Positions 8,058 to 17,613 are shown, counted from the first letter of the stretch. The stretch: 64,000 bases of DNA from Tolypothrix tenuis PCC 7101 (GCF_002368295.1 NZ_AP018248.1:7147323-7211322); one strand, 5' to 3'. Numbers and translations are program-made. Notes: a model not told the origin generated them from the letters alone.

Positions 8058-8522
8058 CTAATCTTGCTCGGCGGCCATAGCGCGGATAATATCACCACGG
8101 GTAAGGATACCAATGACTTGACCTGCACTATCTAAAACTGGTAACCGATGCACACTGCGATCGTGCATAATTCTGGCTGCTTCTTGTAAAGTTTTATCAG
8201 GGCTAATAGTGATGGGATTATTGCTCATCACTTCCCCAACAGTTTGTCCCAGCGCTTTATGCAAGTCACGCTCATAATTAGCGGGATTTTGTAAATAGAT
8301 GACACTATCGAGAAACATGATGTAAGCCGGAGGAGTCACACCTGTTTCTTGCCACATCAAATCAGTTTCTGAGATAATGCCCACCAATTTACCAACATCA
8401 TCCACTACAGGTAATCCGCTGATGCGTCGTTCTGCAAGAATTTGTATGGCTTCTTTCAGTGGAGTTTCAGATCGGACAACCACCGGTTCACGGCTCATCA
8501 CGTCGGCAACGGTTTTAGGCAT
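8058..8522 (-). CDS. CBS domain pair protein
   Basis: This 154-residue protein consists of two CBS domains (about residues 4-60 and 92-150), each with the usual VMSREPVVV/VMSNNPITI entry strand and a GIISETDL/GILTRGDI exit. Paired CBS domains bind adenine nucleotides and act as energy or redox sensors, often on a partner enzyme; no partner is fused here. An insert of about 30 residues (TGVTPPAYIMFLDSVIYLQNP) separates the domains, as in cyanobacterial single-unit CBS proteins. I use the ATG at 8522 (MPKTVADVM); an in-frame TTG at 8546 would add eight residues without a good ribosome-binding site. Its target is unknown. Confidence 0.88.
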   Translation of the reverse strand: MPKTVADVMSREPVVVRSETPLKEAIQILAERRISGLPVVDDVGKLVGIISETDLMWQETGVTPPAYIMFLDSVIYLQNPANYERDLHKALGQTVGEVMSNNPITISPDKTLQEAARIMHDRSVHRLPVLDSAGQVIGILTRGDIIRAMAAEQD

Positions 8523-8613
8523 TTGTCTGCTAACACCTTTTATCAAAGTCTCTGGGTTTATTTTAAAAAATTGCGGGTCGTAACCTGATGCAGTTCATAC
8601 ATCGTTACTTGTA

Positions 8614-8746
8614 ATGGGCATTAGGCATGGGGCATTGGGCATTGGGTATAGGTAATTGGTAATTGGTGTTTTTTATTTTCCCCCTGCTCCCTGCTCCCTG
8701 CCCCCCTGCTTTTTCCCAGTCCCTAATCCCCAATCCCCACCCCCTG
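8614..8746. repeat. STRR heptamer tract overlapping the mutT 3' end
   Basis: A mosaic of GGGCATT/GGGTAAT-type heptamers (8614-8668) and CCCTGCT, CCCTAAT, CCCCAAT units (about 8682-8746). The second part runs into the mutT coding region and supplies its last codons and its TAG stop on the minus strand. Confidence 0.8.
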
Positions 8747-9148
8747 ATTCAGTGCAGCGATAATTTGCACATTTGCTTTGGGAAAGGCAAACTGTTCTAA
8801 ATCTGCTAAATTTACCCAGCGAATTTCATCACATTCTATAGCTTGTGGCACACCTGCTAGATGGCGACAGTGATGCACAGTTAGGGTAACGCGCAACTCT
8901 GTATAGGTGTGATCGATAGTAATGAGATGTTCTCCTACTGCAATTTCTATTCCTAGTTCTTCGTAAATTTCGCGTTTAATGCACTCTTCAACGGTTTCGC
9001 CAGGCTCAATTTTGCCGCCAGGAAATTCCCACAAACCACCCATTGCTCCTCCTGCACGGCGACGATCAATTAATATTTGGTCTTGCTCATTCCAAATTAC
9101 AGCGACACCAATAATTTTATGGGGGAGGAGAGAAATAGTTTCACTCAT
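8723..9148 (-). CDS. mutT: Nudix hydrolase, MutT-like
   Basis: MutT hydrolyses 8-oxo-dGTP and keeps oxidised guanine out of DNA. The 141 residues contain a perfect Nudix box (GX5EX7REXXEEXG: GGKIEPGETVEEC then REIYEELG), a GLWEFPGG entry typical of MutT, and the family's late CDEIRWVNLADL strand. I start at ATG 9148 (MSETISLL); an ATG 15 bases earlier is less typical of the family. The last seven residues (VGIGD and neighbours) and the TAG stop come from the STRR tract, so this C-terminus is not ancestral. Activity as an 8-oxo-dGTPase is inferred from similarity. Confidence 0.85.
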   Translation of the reverse strand: MSETISLLPHKIIGVAVIWNEQDQILIDRRRAGGAMGGLWEFPGGKIEPGETVEECIKREIYEELGIEIAVGEHLITIDHTYTELRVTLTVHHCRHLAGVPQAIECDEIRWVNLADLEQFAFPKANVQIIAALNQGVGIGD

Positions 9149-9212
9149 GGTTGATGGGTACAAAATAAACTAGCAAAAAAAGGCAGAATTTCAAATCAAT
9201 AAGCAAATATAT

Positions 9213-9246
9213 AACTCGGCAAGCTTTTTTAAATGTTTGCCGAGTT
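9213..9246. repeat. Perfect 10-bp stem-loop upstream of mutT
   Basis: AACTCGGCAA (9213-9222) pairs with TTGCCGAGTT (9237-9246) over a 14-base AT-rich loop. No clear T-run follows on either strand. It could terminate the upstream DUF760 transcript or lie in the mutT leader. Confidence 0.5.
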
Positions 9247-9471
9247 TATATTGTATTATGCATTCACAATGTTTTGAATTTATTTGCCCAGATCTGACTA
9301 GCTATTCTGATTGTCTCAATTTCTGATTATATGTATGCTACCCCTAATCATAGCTATTATTTCAATCTATGCATAAGGGGTGATTTATCAGCATACTATG
9401 TAGATTTCGCAGAGTAATGTTTTTTGCTGATGTTGGCTTATATGAGTCTATATATGAACCCAACAAAATTA

Positions 9472-9816
9472 TTATTCAATTTCGTTATTGTTGGTTTCAG
9501 TACCTTGAAGAACCATTTCAAAGTTCAATCTTTGTTCAGCATTACGCAGGAAATAACCACTAATCATGGCAGAGGCGAGAAGCCGTCCTAAACTTTCGCG
9601 GCTAGTAGTAATGCTAACGTCAAAGTGTTCTGAAGGTAGGTTACCCAAAAGACCAATAATATTGCGTTCCATTACTTGCAGAACTTCCGGAGAACTGGGT
9701 TTGGATAACTGAGAAACTGCCTCTGGACTCAAGGATTTAACATATTGCCAGAGTACATCGGTAGTTTCTGATTCACTGTCAAAAAATTCTGAAACTCGAT
9801 TAGATGGGTTACTCAC
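9472..9816 (-). CDS. DUF760 protein
   Basis: A 114-residue acidic, helical protein of the DUF760 family, found in cyanobacteria and plant chloroplasts. Visible landmarks are LWQYVKSLSPEAVSQLSKP, a MERNIIGLLGNLP segment and a SRESLGRLLASAMISGYFLRNAEQR helix. The biochemical role is unknown. Its neighbours are mutT downstream and the group 2 sigma factor upstream on the same strand, each a few hundred bases away, so separate transcription is likely. AAGGAGATGCAACGTG before the ATG gives a good ribosome-binding site. Confidence 0.85.
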   Translation of the reverse strand: MSNPSNRVSEFFDSESETTDVLWQYVKSLSPEAVSQLSKPSSPEVLQVMERNIIGLLGNLPSEHFDVSITTSRESLGRLLASAMISGYFLRNAEQRLNFEMVLQGTETNNNEIE

Positions 9817-10151
9817 GTTGCATCTCCTTGATTAATACTACTAGCTACGGTTTTTATAAAGTTTAAAAATAAGTGCTTATCTCGTATTGACCTCAGCTAG
9901 TACTTTGCTGTTCATGTCAATTAATGTAACAAGTTCAATTTGATTAGTGAGTAGGTGTAACCGTACCAAACTCGGCGTGTTTTCTCACCTGATATTGATG
10001 ATACTGCTAATTTCAAAAGCCAGCAGCTTGCGCCACCTTGATTTCTAATCAATTGTCTTTCGTCCTTTGTAAATAGCTCATACAAAGCACAAAGCCTGAG
10101 CGCCTGTATGAGGTGCTCAGAACTCTGTCAAAAAGGACAAAAGACAAATGA

Positions 10152-11150
10152 CTAGCTGGCCAAATATTCATCCATGTTGGCTTTAGACTTGCGTAGTTTA
10201 GTGAGTGCTTCCCGCTCAATTTGCCGTACTCGTTCACGACTAATGTTGAGAATTTCACCAATTCTGGCTAAAGTTAGAGCTTGACCATCCATTAAACCAA
10301 AGCGCAGGGTAATTACTTCCTTTTGCTGGGGAGTCAGATCCCCCATCAGGCGCTCTAAGTCATTAGACAATGAAGATTGCATGACAAAATCTTCTGGGGA
10401 AGCACCTGGATCTTCTAACATTTCTCCCAGTTCGGTGTCGTAATTATCTCCCAACCGCAAATCCAGAGATAAAGGTAGACGAGCCTTTTCCAGGTACTCT
10501 CGCACCTGTTTAGGTGTCAATTCCAATTCTTTCGCTAACTCAGATGCAGAAGGAGCGCGTCCCAACCTTTGGGATAATTGCCGCTGTGCTTTTTTAATCT
10601 TATTCAGTTTCTCTGTAATGTGGATTGGCAACCGAATAGTACGAGCTTTTTCGGCGATCGCTCTGGTGATAGCTTGGCGTATCCACCAATAGGCATAGGT
10701 AGAAAATCTATAACCTTTTGTGGGGTCAAACTTTTCTACACCCCGTTGCATCCCGATACTGCCTTCTTGAATTAAATCTAGGAGATCGACATTGCGCTTA
10801 ATATATTTTTTGGCAACAGATACAACCAATCGCAAGTTAGCTTCTACCATCTTGCGCTTGGCATATTCGCCTTCAGCGATCACTTCGTTCAACTCTGCCA
10901 ATTCTAGATTTGTTGCTTTGGCCCACTCTTCTAAAGTTGGTTGATGACCTAACTGGGTGACAAGCTCATCCCTTATTTCATGCAAAGCAGTTGAACGCTG
11001 CACCTGTTTGCCATAAAAAATCTCTTCCTCGTGGGTTAAGAGTGGCACACGGCCAATCTCACGCAGGTAAGTCCGCACGAGGTCCGTGGCTGTCTGAGCG
11101 GTCTTCATGGCGCTACTCATTGGTAATGTTGGATTTGACGGTATGGTCAT
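10152..11150 (-). CDS. sigD: Group 2 RNA polymerase sigma factor, SigD-like
   Basis: This 332-residue protein is a sigma-70 family group 2 factor, a non-essential relative of the housekeeping factor that adjusts transcription to light or nutrient stress. Region 1.2 (DLVRTYLREIGRVPLLTHEEE), region 2 (NLRLVVSVAKKYIKRN, DLIQEGSIGMQRGVEKFD, YWWIRQAITRAI), region 3 and region 4 with the helix-turn-helix LARIGEILNISRERVRQIE are complete. The short N-terminus, without an extended region 1.1, separates it from SigA. The letter D is assigned from its place next to carB and dps, as I recall in Nostoc; sequence alone cannot exclude SigB- or SigC-type paralogues. Confidence 0.85.
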   Translation of the reverse strand: MTIPSNPTLPMSSAMKTAQTATDLVRTYLREIGRVPLLTHEEEIFYGKQVQRSTALHEIRDELVTQLGHQPTLEEWAKATNLELAELNEVIAEGEYAKRKMVEANLRLVVSVAKKYIKRNVDLLDLIQEGSIGMQRGVEKFDPTKGYRFSTYAYWWIRQAITRAIAEKARTIRLPIHITEKLNKIKKAQRQLSQRLGRAPSASELAKELELTPKQVREYLEKARLPLSLDLRLGDNYDTELGEMLEDPGASPEDFVMQSSLSNDLERLMGDLTPQQKEVITLRFGLMDGQALTLARIGEILNISRERVRQIEREALTKLRKSKANMDEYLAS

Positions 11151-11580
11151 TTAGTGATAGATGCTTTGCCAGGGTGCTAACCAGTTTGAATGGGAACCCA
11201 GACTATGGTTTGCAATGTCACTGTCCGAAAAATTCGGCTGCTCATATTAATCTATTCAGGTTCTTAACTGCTCTAGACGTTACAGTTATTTACCCAGTTT
11301 CACAAGTATCTAGAGTTAGATAAAAGGTATTGAGTAGAACATTTTTTGGTTTTTCTCATGATTAATAATTGTAACATTTATGATAAAAATCTCATACTCT
11401 TGAGTTCGGAATTTTAAAGGCTGTTCCCATAGCCGTAACGCTGTCATATAGATGAATCTCGCTTATTAGCTGACTTCATAAATGTCTCTGGAGGAAGAAA
11501 TTTGTTTCTCATAATTCTTAAAATAAATCAATGATAAGTATAAATAATGTTCTATAACAATTAATTAACTTTTGCTTTTG
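11151..11580. other. Gene-free region upstream of sigma factor gene
   Basis: About 430 bases between the sigma-factor start and an STRR tract. No supported ORF, tRNA or strong terminator. It should contain the sigma-factor promoter and leader. An open frame across 10991-11323 on the plus strand overlaps the sigma gene and is not believed. Confidence 0.4.
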
Positions 11581-11749
11581 TTGGGAGGTTGGGGACTGGG
11601 GATTGGGGAACTCGGGGCCCCCTCTGGGGATAAGGGGTAATGGGGATTGGGGACTGGGAAAGGAGCAGGGACAGATGAGGGGGATGAGGAAGAAAAACAA
11701 ATGCTGACTTCTCATTACCCATGCCCAATGCCCAATGCCCCATGCCCGT
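11581..11749. repeat. STRR tract with a 48-bp block repeated at 49.8 kb
   Basis: Mostly GGGGAYT heptamers, then GATGAGG-type units and finally CCCATGCCCAATG units on the carB side. Bases 11599-11646 are identical to 49764-49811, including the non-heptamer insert GGAACTCGGGGCCCCCTC, so the two tracts share a recent common source. Confidence 0.8.
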
Positions 11750-11818
11750 TCTTTTAACTTTTACCGTTTCCTCAGATTTGGAAAAAGTACCTTTTGCAAG
11801 AGATGATGATCAACATTC

Positions 11819-14800
11819 CTATTGCATCTGGCAGTATTCTTGGATGACTTTTACGTCTAAAGTGGTAGTTTGCAGCGAACGAATGGCGGCAACGGTGGCC
11901 TTTGCTCCTGCTATGGTGGTGATGATGGGGATTTTATAAGCCAAGGCTGTGCGACGGATTAACCGCGCATCAGTATGGGCTTCTTCTCCCGATGGGGTGT
12001 TGATAATTAGTTGGATTTTTTGGTTTTTGATGGCATCAAGGACATGAGGACGACCTTCATGGAGTTTTAGAACTAACTCAACAGGTAGCCCATGTTCCTG
12101 AAGGACTTTACGCGTGCCAAATGTTGCCATCACTGTAAAGCCCAAATCAATAAATTCTTTGACGACGTTTACTGCTGGGGCTTTATCGCGATCGCTCATG
12201 GACACAAATACAGTTCCCGACAATGGTAGACGCTCACCCGCAGCGATTTCGGCTTTGGCAAAGGCGCGACCAAAATCGGTGTCAATTCCCATGACTTCAC
12301 CAGTGGAGCGCATTTCGGGGCCCAAAATCGTATCGGTACCGGGGAATTTATTGAATGGCAATACTGCTTCTTTAACCGCGATATGGGAGGGGATGACTTC
12401 CTGAGTGAAGTTTAGCTCCTCTAAGGTTTTGCCTGACATGATTAAGGATGCGAGTTTTGCCAATTGCACACCGGTGGCTTTAGAAACAAAGGGTACAGTC
12501 CGAGAGGCGCGGGGGTTGGCTTCTAGAATGTAAATTTGCGGTGAATAGCTACTAGCACCCACAACAGCAAATTGAATATTCATTAGCCCAACTACCGAAA
12601 GCGCCTGTGCTAGCTGCACTGTCCAGGTGCGAATTTGATTTAGCACTGCTGGCGGCAGGGAAATGGAAGGTAAAGAGCAAGCTGAATCACCAGAGTGAAT
12701 CCCCGCTTGTTCAATGTGTTCCATAATACCACCAATTACGACTCGGCCTGTGTGGTCTGCGATCGCATCTACATCAACTTCGATGGCATTTTCCAAAAAT
12801 TTATCAATCAAAATTGGATGATCGGGTTCTACTTGTACTGCAAAGGTCATATAGCGTTCTAGTTCCGCATCGGAGTAGACAATTTCCATCGCCCTTCCCC
12901 CCAACACATAACTAGGACGTACCACTACCGGATAGCCAATGCGTTTGGCGACAATCAGCGCATCTTCATAACTGCGGGCTGTACCATTGGGTGGTTGAGC
13001 AATACTCAACAATTGCAGAATTTTCTCAAACCGTTCCCGGTCTTCTGCCATATCGATAGAATCTGGGGATGTACCCCAAATTTTTGTGCTGAGTCCTGAG
13101 TTGGGATTGCTGAGTATTTGTTGCAGAGGTACGGCTAACTTCAACGGTGTTTGTCCACCAAACTGCACAATAATGCCTACAGGGTTCTCAGCTTCGATGA
13201 TGTTGAGCACATCTTCTTTAGTTAATGGCTCAAAGTACAAGCGATCGCTGGTGTCATAATCTGTAGAAACTGTTTCTGGGTTAGAGTTGACCATCATCGT
13301 CTCATACCCTGCTTTCTTCAAAGCATAGGCTGCATGACAACAGCAATAATCAAACTCAATTCCTTGCCCGATGCGGTTGGGACCACCACCCAAAATCATC
13401 ACTTTGGGTTTGTCGGTGGGTAAAACTTCGGTTTCCCCTTCGTAGGTAGAGTAGTAGTAAGGAGTAAAAGCTTCAAATTCAGCAGCGCAGGTGTCTACAG
13501 TTTTGTAAACTGGGACGACACCTAACTGTTTGCGGTATGCTCGTACCTCATCTTCGGTGGTTTTGGTAGCAAAGGCAATTTGGTGATCGCTAAATCCATC
13601 GCGTTTCACTTCATACATTTGCTCTTTTGTCAACTCTTTTAAAGGAGTGCGTTTGAGGAATTTCTCGACTTCTAACAGTTGTTGCAATTTATCGAGGAAC
13701 CAGGGGTCAATACCTGTCAGTTCGTAGATTTCTTCATTAGTCAGCCCCAATTGCATCGCATGACGCACGGCAAAAATGCGCTCTGGGTTAGGTGTCCGTA
13801 ACTGGGCACGAATTTGTTCGCCGCTAGGCAATTTCTCGGCTTTGTCGCAACCCCAACCTGCACGTCCAGTTTCTAGGGAACGCAGGGCTTTTTGGAAAGA
13901 TTCATTAAATGTCCGAGCAATTGACATTGCTTCCCCCACAGATTTCATCTGCGTTGTCAACACTGGTTCTGAGCCAGGAAACTTCTCAAAGGCAAAGCGG
14001 GGAACTTTGGTGACTACATAGTCAATTGTCGGTTCAAAGGATGCGGGAGTTTTCTTGGTGATGTCGTTTTTAATTTCATCCAAGGTATAGCCAACAGCTA
14101 ACTTCGCCGCCATCTTCGCGATGGGGAAGCCAGTTGCTTTGGAAGCCAAGGCAGAACTCCGGGACACACGGGGGTTCATTTCAATCACCACCACATCCCC
14201 AGTTACTGGATTCACCGCAAATTGGATATTAGAACCGCCAGTTTCTACGCCAATTTCGCGGATGATTTTAATTGCCATATCCCGTAGCCGTTGATATTCC
14301 TTATCGGTGAGGGTTTGGGCTGGCGCAACGGTAATTGAGTCTCCGGTGTGGATACCCATCGGGTCGAGGTTTTCAATCGAGCAGATAATCACCACGTTAT
14401 CTGCCAAGTCCCGCATCACTTCTAATTCGTACTCCTTCCAACCAAGTAGGGACTGATCGATGAGAATTTGCGACACAGGGCTAGCATCAATACCCACCTG
14501 TGCCATTTCCTCAAATTCTTCCTGGTTGTAAGCAATACCGCCACCCGTACCACCCATAGTGAAAGCAGGACGAATAATTAAAGGATAAGTACCAATGCGG
14601 CGAGCGATCGCTTTTGCTTCTTCTAAAGATGAGGCGGTACCACTGGGGCATACCTGCACCCCAATCTTCTCCATTGCATCGTTGAACAGTTTTCTGTCTT
14701 CAGCTTTTTCAATAGCTGGGAGTTTCGCACCAATTAACTCAACGCCATACTCGTCTAAAACACCATTTTTCGCCAAAGCCACAGCGATATTCAGGGCAGT

Positions 14801-15079
14801 TTGTCCTCCCATAGTTGGCAATAAAGCATCGGGACGCTCTTTAGCAATGACTTTTGCGACCATTTCCGGTGTTAGCGGCTCAATATAAGTACGCTCGGCT
14901 GTTTCTGGATCGGTCATGATAGTCGCTGGGTTAGAGTTCACTAACACCACTTCATAACCTTCTTCTCGCAAAGCTTTACAGGCTTGAGTTCCAGAGTAGT
15001 CGAACTCACAGGCTTGTCCAATCACAATTGGGCCAGAGCCTAACAGCAGTATCTTCCGGAGGTCTTGACGGCGGGGCAT
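11819..15079 (-). CDS. carB: Carbamoyl-phosphate synthase large subunit
   Basis: CarB makes carbamoyl phosphate from bicarbonate, two ATP and ammonia delivered by the glutaminase subunit CarA, for arginine and pyrimidine synthesis. The 1086 residues hold two homologous ATP-grasp halves (first starting KILLLGSGPIVIGQACEFDYSG, second VMILGGGPNRIGQGIEFDY), each with the NSNP(A/E)T loop and EMNPRVSRSSALASKATG or EANPRASRTVPFVSKATG end, and a C-terminal MGS-like regulatory domain (VMATFGTRKVL). ATG at 15079 (MPRRQDLRK) is the usual start; an in-frame TTG at 15109 is less likely. carA is not in this window. Confidence 0.96.
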   Translation of the reverse strand: MPRRQDLRKILLLGSGPIVIGQACEFDYSGTQACKALREEGYEVVLVNSNPATIMTDPETAERTYIEPLTPEMVAKVIAKERPDALLPTMGGQTALNIAVALAKNGVLDEYGVELIGAKLPAIEKAEDRKLFNDAMEKIGVQVCPSGTASSLEEAKAIARRIGTYPLIIRPAFTMGGTGGGIAYNQEEFEEMAQVGIDASPVSQILIDQSLLGWKEYELEVMRDLADNVVIICSIENLDPMGIHTGDSITVAPAQTLTDKEYQRLRDMAIKIIREIGVETGGSNIQFAVNPVTGDVVVIEMNPRVSRSSALASKATGFPIAKMAAKLAVGYTLDEIKNDITKKTPASFEPTIDYVVTKVPRFAFEKFPGSEPVLTTQMKSVGEAMSIARTFNESFQKALRSLETGRAGWGCDKAEKLPSGEQIRAQLRTPNPERIFAVRHAMQLGLTNEEIYELTGIDPWFLDKLQQLLEVEKFLKRTPLKELTKEQMYEVKRDGFSDHQIAFATKTTEDEVRAYRKQLGVVPVYKTVDTCAAEFEAFTPYYYSTYEGETEVLPTDKPKVMILGGGPNRIGQGIEFDYCCCHAAYALKKAGYETMMVNSNPETVSTDYDTSDRLYFEPLTKEDVLNIIEAENPVGIIVQFGGQTPLKLAVPLQQILSNPNSGLSTKIWGTSPDSIDMAEDRERFEKILQLLSIAQPPNGTARSYEDALIVAKRIGYPVVVRPSYVLGGRAMEIVYSDAELERYMTFAVQVEPDHPILIDKFLENAIEVDVDAIADHTGRVVIGGIMEHIEQAGIHSGDSACSLPSISLPPAVLNQIRTWTVQLAQALSVVGLMNIQFAVVGASSYSPQIYILEANPRASRTVPFVSKATGVQLAKLASLIMSGKTLEELNFTQEVIPSHIAVKEAVLPFNKFPGTDTILGPEMRSTGEVMGIDTDFGRAFAKAEIAAGERLPLSGTVFVSMSDRDKAPAVNVVKEFIDLGFTVMATFGTRKVLQEHGLPVELVLKLHEGRPHVLDAIKNQKIQLIINTPSGEEAHTDARLIRRTALAYKIPIITTIAGAKATVAAIRSLQTTTLDVKVIQEYCQMQ

Positions 15080-15184
15080 AGTCTTAAGGGATGGAGTAAG
15101 AGAATACAAATCCTGATTATTTTAAGATTCTTTCTCCCTGGTCACGCTGTTTGTTAGCAAGTTTTCTAAAGTTTGATGACAGAA

Positions 15185-15241
15185 GGGGATTGGGGATTGG
15201 AGGCTGGGGACTAGGGATTGGGGATTGGGGGTTGGGGATTG
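15185..15241. repeat. STRR GGGGATT heptamer tract
   Basis: About eight GGGGATT/GGGGACT-type heptamers in a row, on the promoter side of carB and about 105 bases from its start. Confidence 0.85.
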
Positions 15242-15516
15242 ATATTGCTCTTACTTGGTTAATCTCTGGTTTTTTGTATGTTGAAATTATTGGGAATTAT
15301 CATTAGTAAATATTGCAAATAATTGGTAATATTTTTTATTGGTAGCGGTAATTGATACGATAATAATGTTAAATTTAAAATCTTTTAGAGAATGCATCTA
15401 TCTTTAGATAGATTTTATTAAATAACAGTAGTTCTTAATTAGCTAATATCAAAAAAGTACTGTTGATTCTCATCATAGTTTATATAGTTATTCATTTATA
15501 TAATTAAGATTAAAAA

Positions 15517-15548
15517 TTGCAGAGATTAGTATTTCTATATCTCTGCAA
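15517..15548 (-). terminator. Bidirectional terminator downstream of dps
   Basis: TTGCAGAGAT (15517-15526) pairs perfectly with ATCTCTGCAA (15539-15548) over a 12-base loop. On the minus strand it is followed by TTTTTAATC, and on the plus strand by GTTTTTATATTTTTTT. It lies 87 bases beyond the dps stop. Confidence 0.8.
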
Positions 15549-15635
15549 GTTTTTATATTTTTTTAAGACTCACTACTGAGGAATTATTATTCAGTATTAA
15601 CTGACTTAAACAGACTTATCGAAATTTATTAGGTT

Positions 15636-16190
15636 CTAGTTCTGAGCAGGTTGAACAAAACCTAAGGTTAAGCTGTCTTTTGCTAGGAAGTGAGACAAGT
15701 GATAAGCTCGTTCTTCAGTTTTCAAAAGAATTTTTTCGTAGAGGTAACGGGTACCACGGTCACCTAAACTCTCTGCCTGAGCAGCTTGGCGGCGAATCAA
15801 GCCAATAATAGCTTGCTCTGCTGCTAAGTCATTTTCTACCATTTTGCGCGCAGAAAATACCCCATCTGGCTCTTGTGTAAAACAGGTTAATTCTGCCAAC
15901 TTGCTAAAGGTCGCTACTGGCACACCACCTAGTCCATCCAAGCGCTCTCCAATTTCATGGATATGTTCTTGTATTTCTTTATAGCTATCATTAAAAAATT
16001 CATGTAGAGAGTAAAATTCTGCACCCTCAACCACAAAATGATGTTTTTGGTATTGCAAGGAAAGAGCTTGAAAACTTGCTAAAGCAACGTTAAATCCTTC
16101 AGTAACTGGTGCAGTTACGCTGTGATCTAATAAAACTGGATTGTCATAAACATGACCAAAGTTTCTTAACACAGTAGTGGTATCAGACAT
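15636..16190 (-). CDS. dps: Dps family DNA-binding ferritin
   Basis: Dps proteins assemble into 12-subunit shells that oxidise and store iron with hydrogen peroxide, protecting DNA in stress. The 184 residues form the four-helix bundle, with the inter-subunit ferroxidase residues seen in KHHFVVEGAEFYSLHEFFNDSYKEI and HIHEIGERLDGLGG. The C-terminal helix (AYHLSHFLAKD) carries extra histidines. The length and the Nostoc neighbourhood next to carB suggest the DpsA (nutrient-stress-induced) type. GAGGAGAACA directly before the ATG is a strong ribosome-binding site. The gene stands alone with its own terminator. Confidence 0.93.
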   Translation of the reverse strand: MSDTTTVLRNFGHVYDNPVLLDHSVTAPVTEGFNVALASFQALSLQYQKHHFVVEGAEFYSLHEFFNDSYKEIQEHIHEIGERLDGLGGVPVATFSKLAELTCFTQEPDGVFSARKMVENDLAAEQAIIGLIRRQAAQAESLGDRGTRYLYEKILLKTEERAYHLSHFLAKDSLTLGFVQPAQN

Positions 16191-16365
16191 TGTTCTCCTC
16201 GCTTTTAATGAGTTAAGGTTTTGAACTTCTGAAGTTTCTACATATTAACACTCTAAAAATTAAAAGCAATTCCAATTTATTTCATAGACTTTTAATTTTT
16301 TCATTACTAAAATTATGCAATTTCATTCTTATACTTAAGGGTTGCTCTGCTGAATAGGGGTCGCA

Positions 16366-16390
16366 GAGACGCGATTAATCGAGTCTGTAC
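16366..16390. repeat. Dispersed GAGACGCGATT hairpin, second copy
   Basis: GAGACGCGATTAATCGAGTCTGTAC forms an imperfect palindrome matching the units at 7970 and 22296. It is followed by AAGAGTCAAGAGTCAACAG, a short direct repeat. Confidence 0.65.
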
Positions 16391-16454
16391 AAGAGTCAAG
16401 AGTCAACAGTCAAAGGTCAAGAGTCAAAAAAATTTATTTCCCTCATCTCCCTTA

Positions 16455-16494
16455 TCCCAGTCCCCAGTCCCTAATCCCCAATCCCCAACCCCCA
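16455..16494. repeat. STRR CCCCAAT/CCCCAGT heptamer tract
   Basis: About six heptamers (CCCCAGT, CCCTAAT, CCCCAAT) in the region upstream of the next plus-strand gene, about 150 bases from its start. Confidence 0.85.
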
Positions 16495-16662
16495 TTAATA
16501 AAAGAACATTGCAAATATTAGAGATTTTTATCTAAAATAAATGAGAATTCTTTGCAGTTACGCTATGCTTATTTATAAAGCTGGACTCCTAGAGAAGGGA
16601 AACCTCAAGGAGCAAAACCAGCATAATTACTGCAAAATACTTGCATTTTGAAGGTACATCTC

Positions 16663-16914
16663 TTGAAATCGTTTAGCTCAGAAGTAGAAACCAGACACAC
16701 TTTAGAAGTGAATTGGGCGGATCGTTGGCAAGTTTATCAACGCTTACAGGAATTAGATATTCCCTGTTGGTGTGAGTCTAACCAGCCATTGCAAGTTGAA
16801 ATTACTAATCCTTTAGCAATAATTCAACTTTGGAGTGTCATGCGCCAGTTCAGTGTTTCCCGTCAAGACATAATTTCGAGTTTGGAGAAAAGCTGGCTAC
16901 GTTTCAATCGCTGA
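16663..16914 (+). CDS. Small conserved cyanobacterial protein
   Basis: An 83-residue protein without a recognised domain. Its sequence looks like a compact alpha/beta fold (LEVNWADRWQVYQRLQ, PCWCESNQPLQVEI, AIIQLWSVMRQF), with one Cys-Trp-Cys motif. I start at TTG 16663 because GAAGG lies eight bases upstream; the in-frame TTG at 16648 has no ribosome-binding site. The next gene, a thioredoxin-like [2Fe-2S] protein, begins 48 bases after the stop and may be co-transcribed, which would fit a redox-linked role, but that is only positional. Confidence 0.65.
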   Translation: MKSFSSEVETRHTLEVNWADRWQVYQRLQELDIPCWCESNQPLQVEITNPLAIIQLWSVMRQFSVSRQDIISSLEKSWLRFNR

Positions 16915-16962
16915 AGCTATCTCGCTAACCAGGTTGTCTTATAAATAACAGGTAAAACCAAC

Positions 16963-17613
16963 ATGAGTGGATCGCACGCTACCGAAGTATCAGATTTTTG
17001 CCTTGAAGGAAGATTTCTCGATTTTGTCATTAAGGATGGCTATAAGCTCAAAGGCTTGCTTATCGGGACTGCTGAAGGCGAATCTTATGTGAAACTTGCT
17101 AAACATTTACAGTATGCTTTTGATTTGCGCTTACCGCCTGGAACTTGGCTGCAAATTGTCGGCACAAAAAAGCATGAAGTAAAAAGTGGCAAAATCACGT
17201 TGAAAGCTGAACGTGTAATGGCAGCAATCCCCGAAATCTCTCGAATTCATGACATTACGACATTAACAGCAGCGCCATCTATTAATAAAACTAAAGAGAA
17301 ATCTCCGAAAAGCACTATTTTGGTTTGTCAAAAATCTGATTGCATGAAACGCGGTGGTAAAGGACTTTGCCAAGCTTTGGAAGCAGCGTTAAGCGATCGC
17401 GGTTTGGAAGACCAAGTTACGATTAAAGGTACTGGCTGTATGAAAAACTGCAAAGCCGGGCCTAACCTAGTAATGCCTGATAAAACTCGCTACAGCAGGA
17501 TTCAAGCCGCACAAGTTCCTGCACTCATGGATAAGCATTTTGCCAAAAATAGCGAAAACCAGCAGCCAGAGCCTCAAAAAGAAATAGTTATACCAGTTGT
17601 CACCAATAGTTAA
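16963..17613 (+). CDS. Thioredoxin-like [2Fe-2S] ferredoxin domain protein
   Basis: The 216 residues have two parts. The first about 110 residues are a conserved cyanobacterial region with an OB-like beta pattern (FLDFVIKDGYKLKGLLIG, GTWLQIVGTKKHEVKSG). From about residue 118 comes a thioredoxin-like [2Fe-2S] ferredoxin domain with Cys at ILVCQKSDCMKRGG and GCMKNCKAGPN, four cysteines in the family's C-x(n)-C...C-x3-C spacing. Such domains occur in NADH-linked hydrogenase and complex I subunits, but the stand-alone protein has no known partner. It lies 48 bases after the small gene upstream. The tail from about residue 200 is Gln/Glu/Pro-rich. Confidence 0.85.
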   Translation: MSGSHATEVSDFCLEGRFLDFVIKDGYKLKGLLIGTAEGESYVKLAKHLQYAFDLRLPPGTWLQIVGTKKHEVKSGKITLKAERVMAAIPEISRIHDITTLTAAPSINKTKEKSPKSTILVCQKSDCMKRGGKGLCQALEAALSDRGLEDQVTIKGTGCMKNCKAGPNLVMPDKTRYSRIQAAQVPALMDKHFAKNSENQQPEPQKEIVIPVVTNS

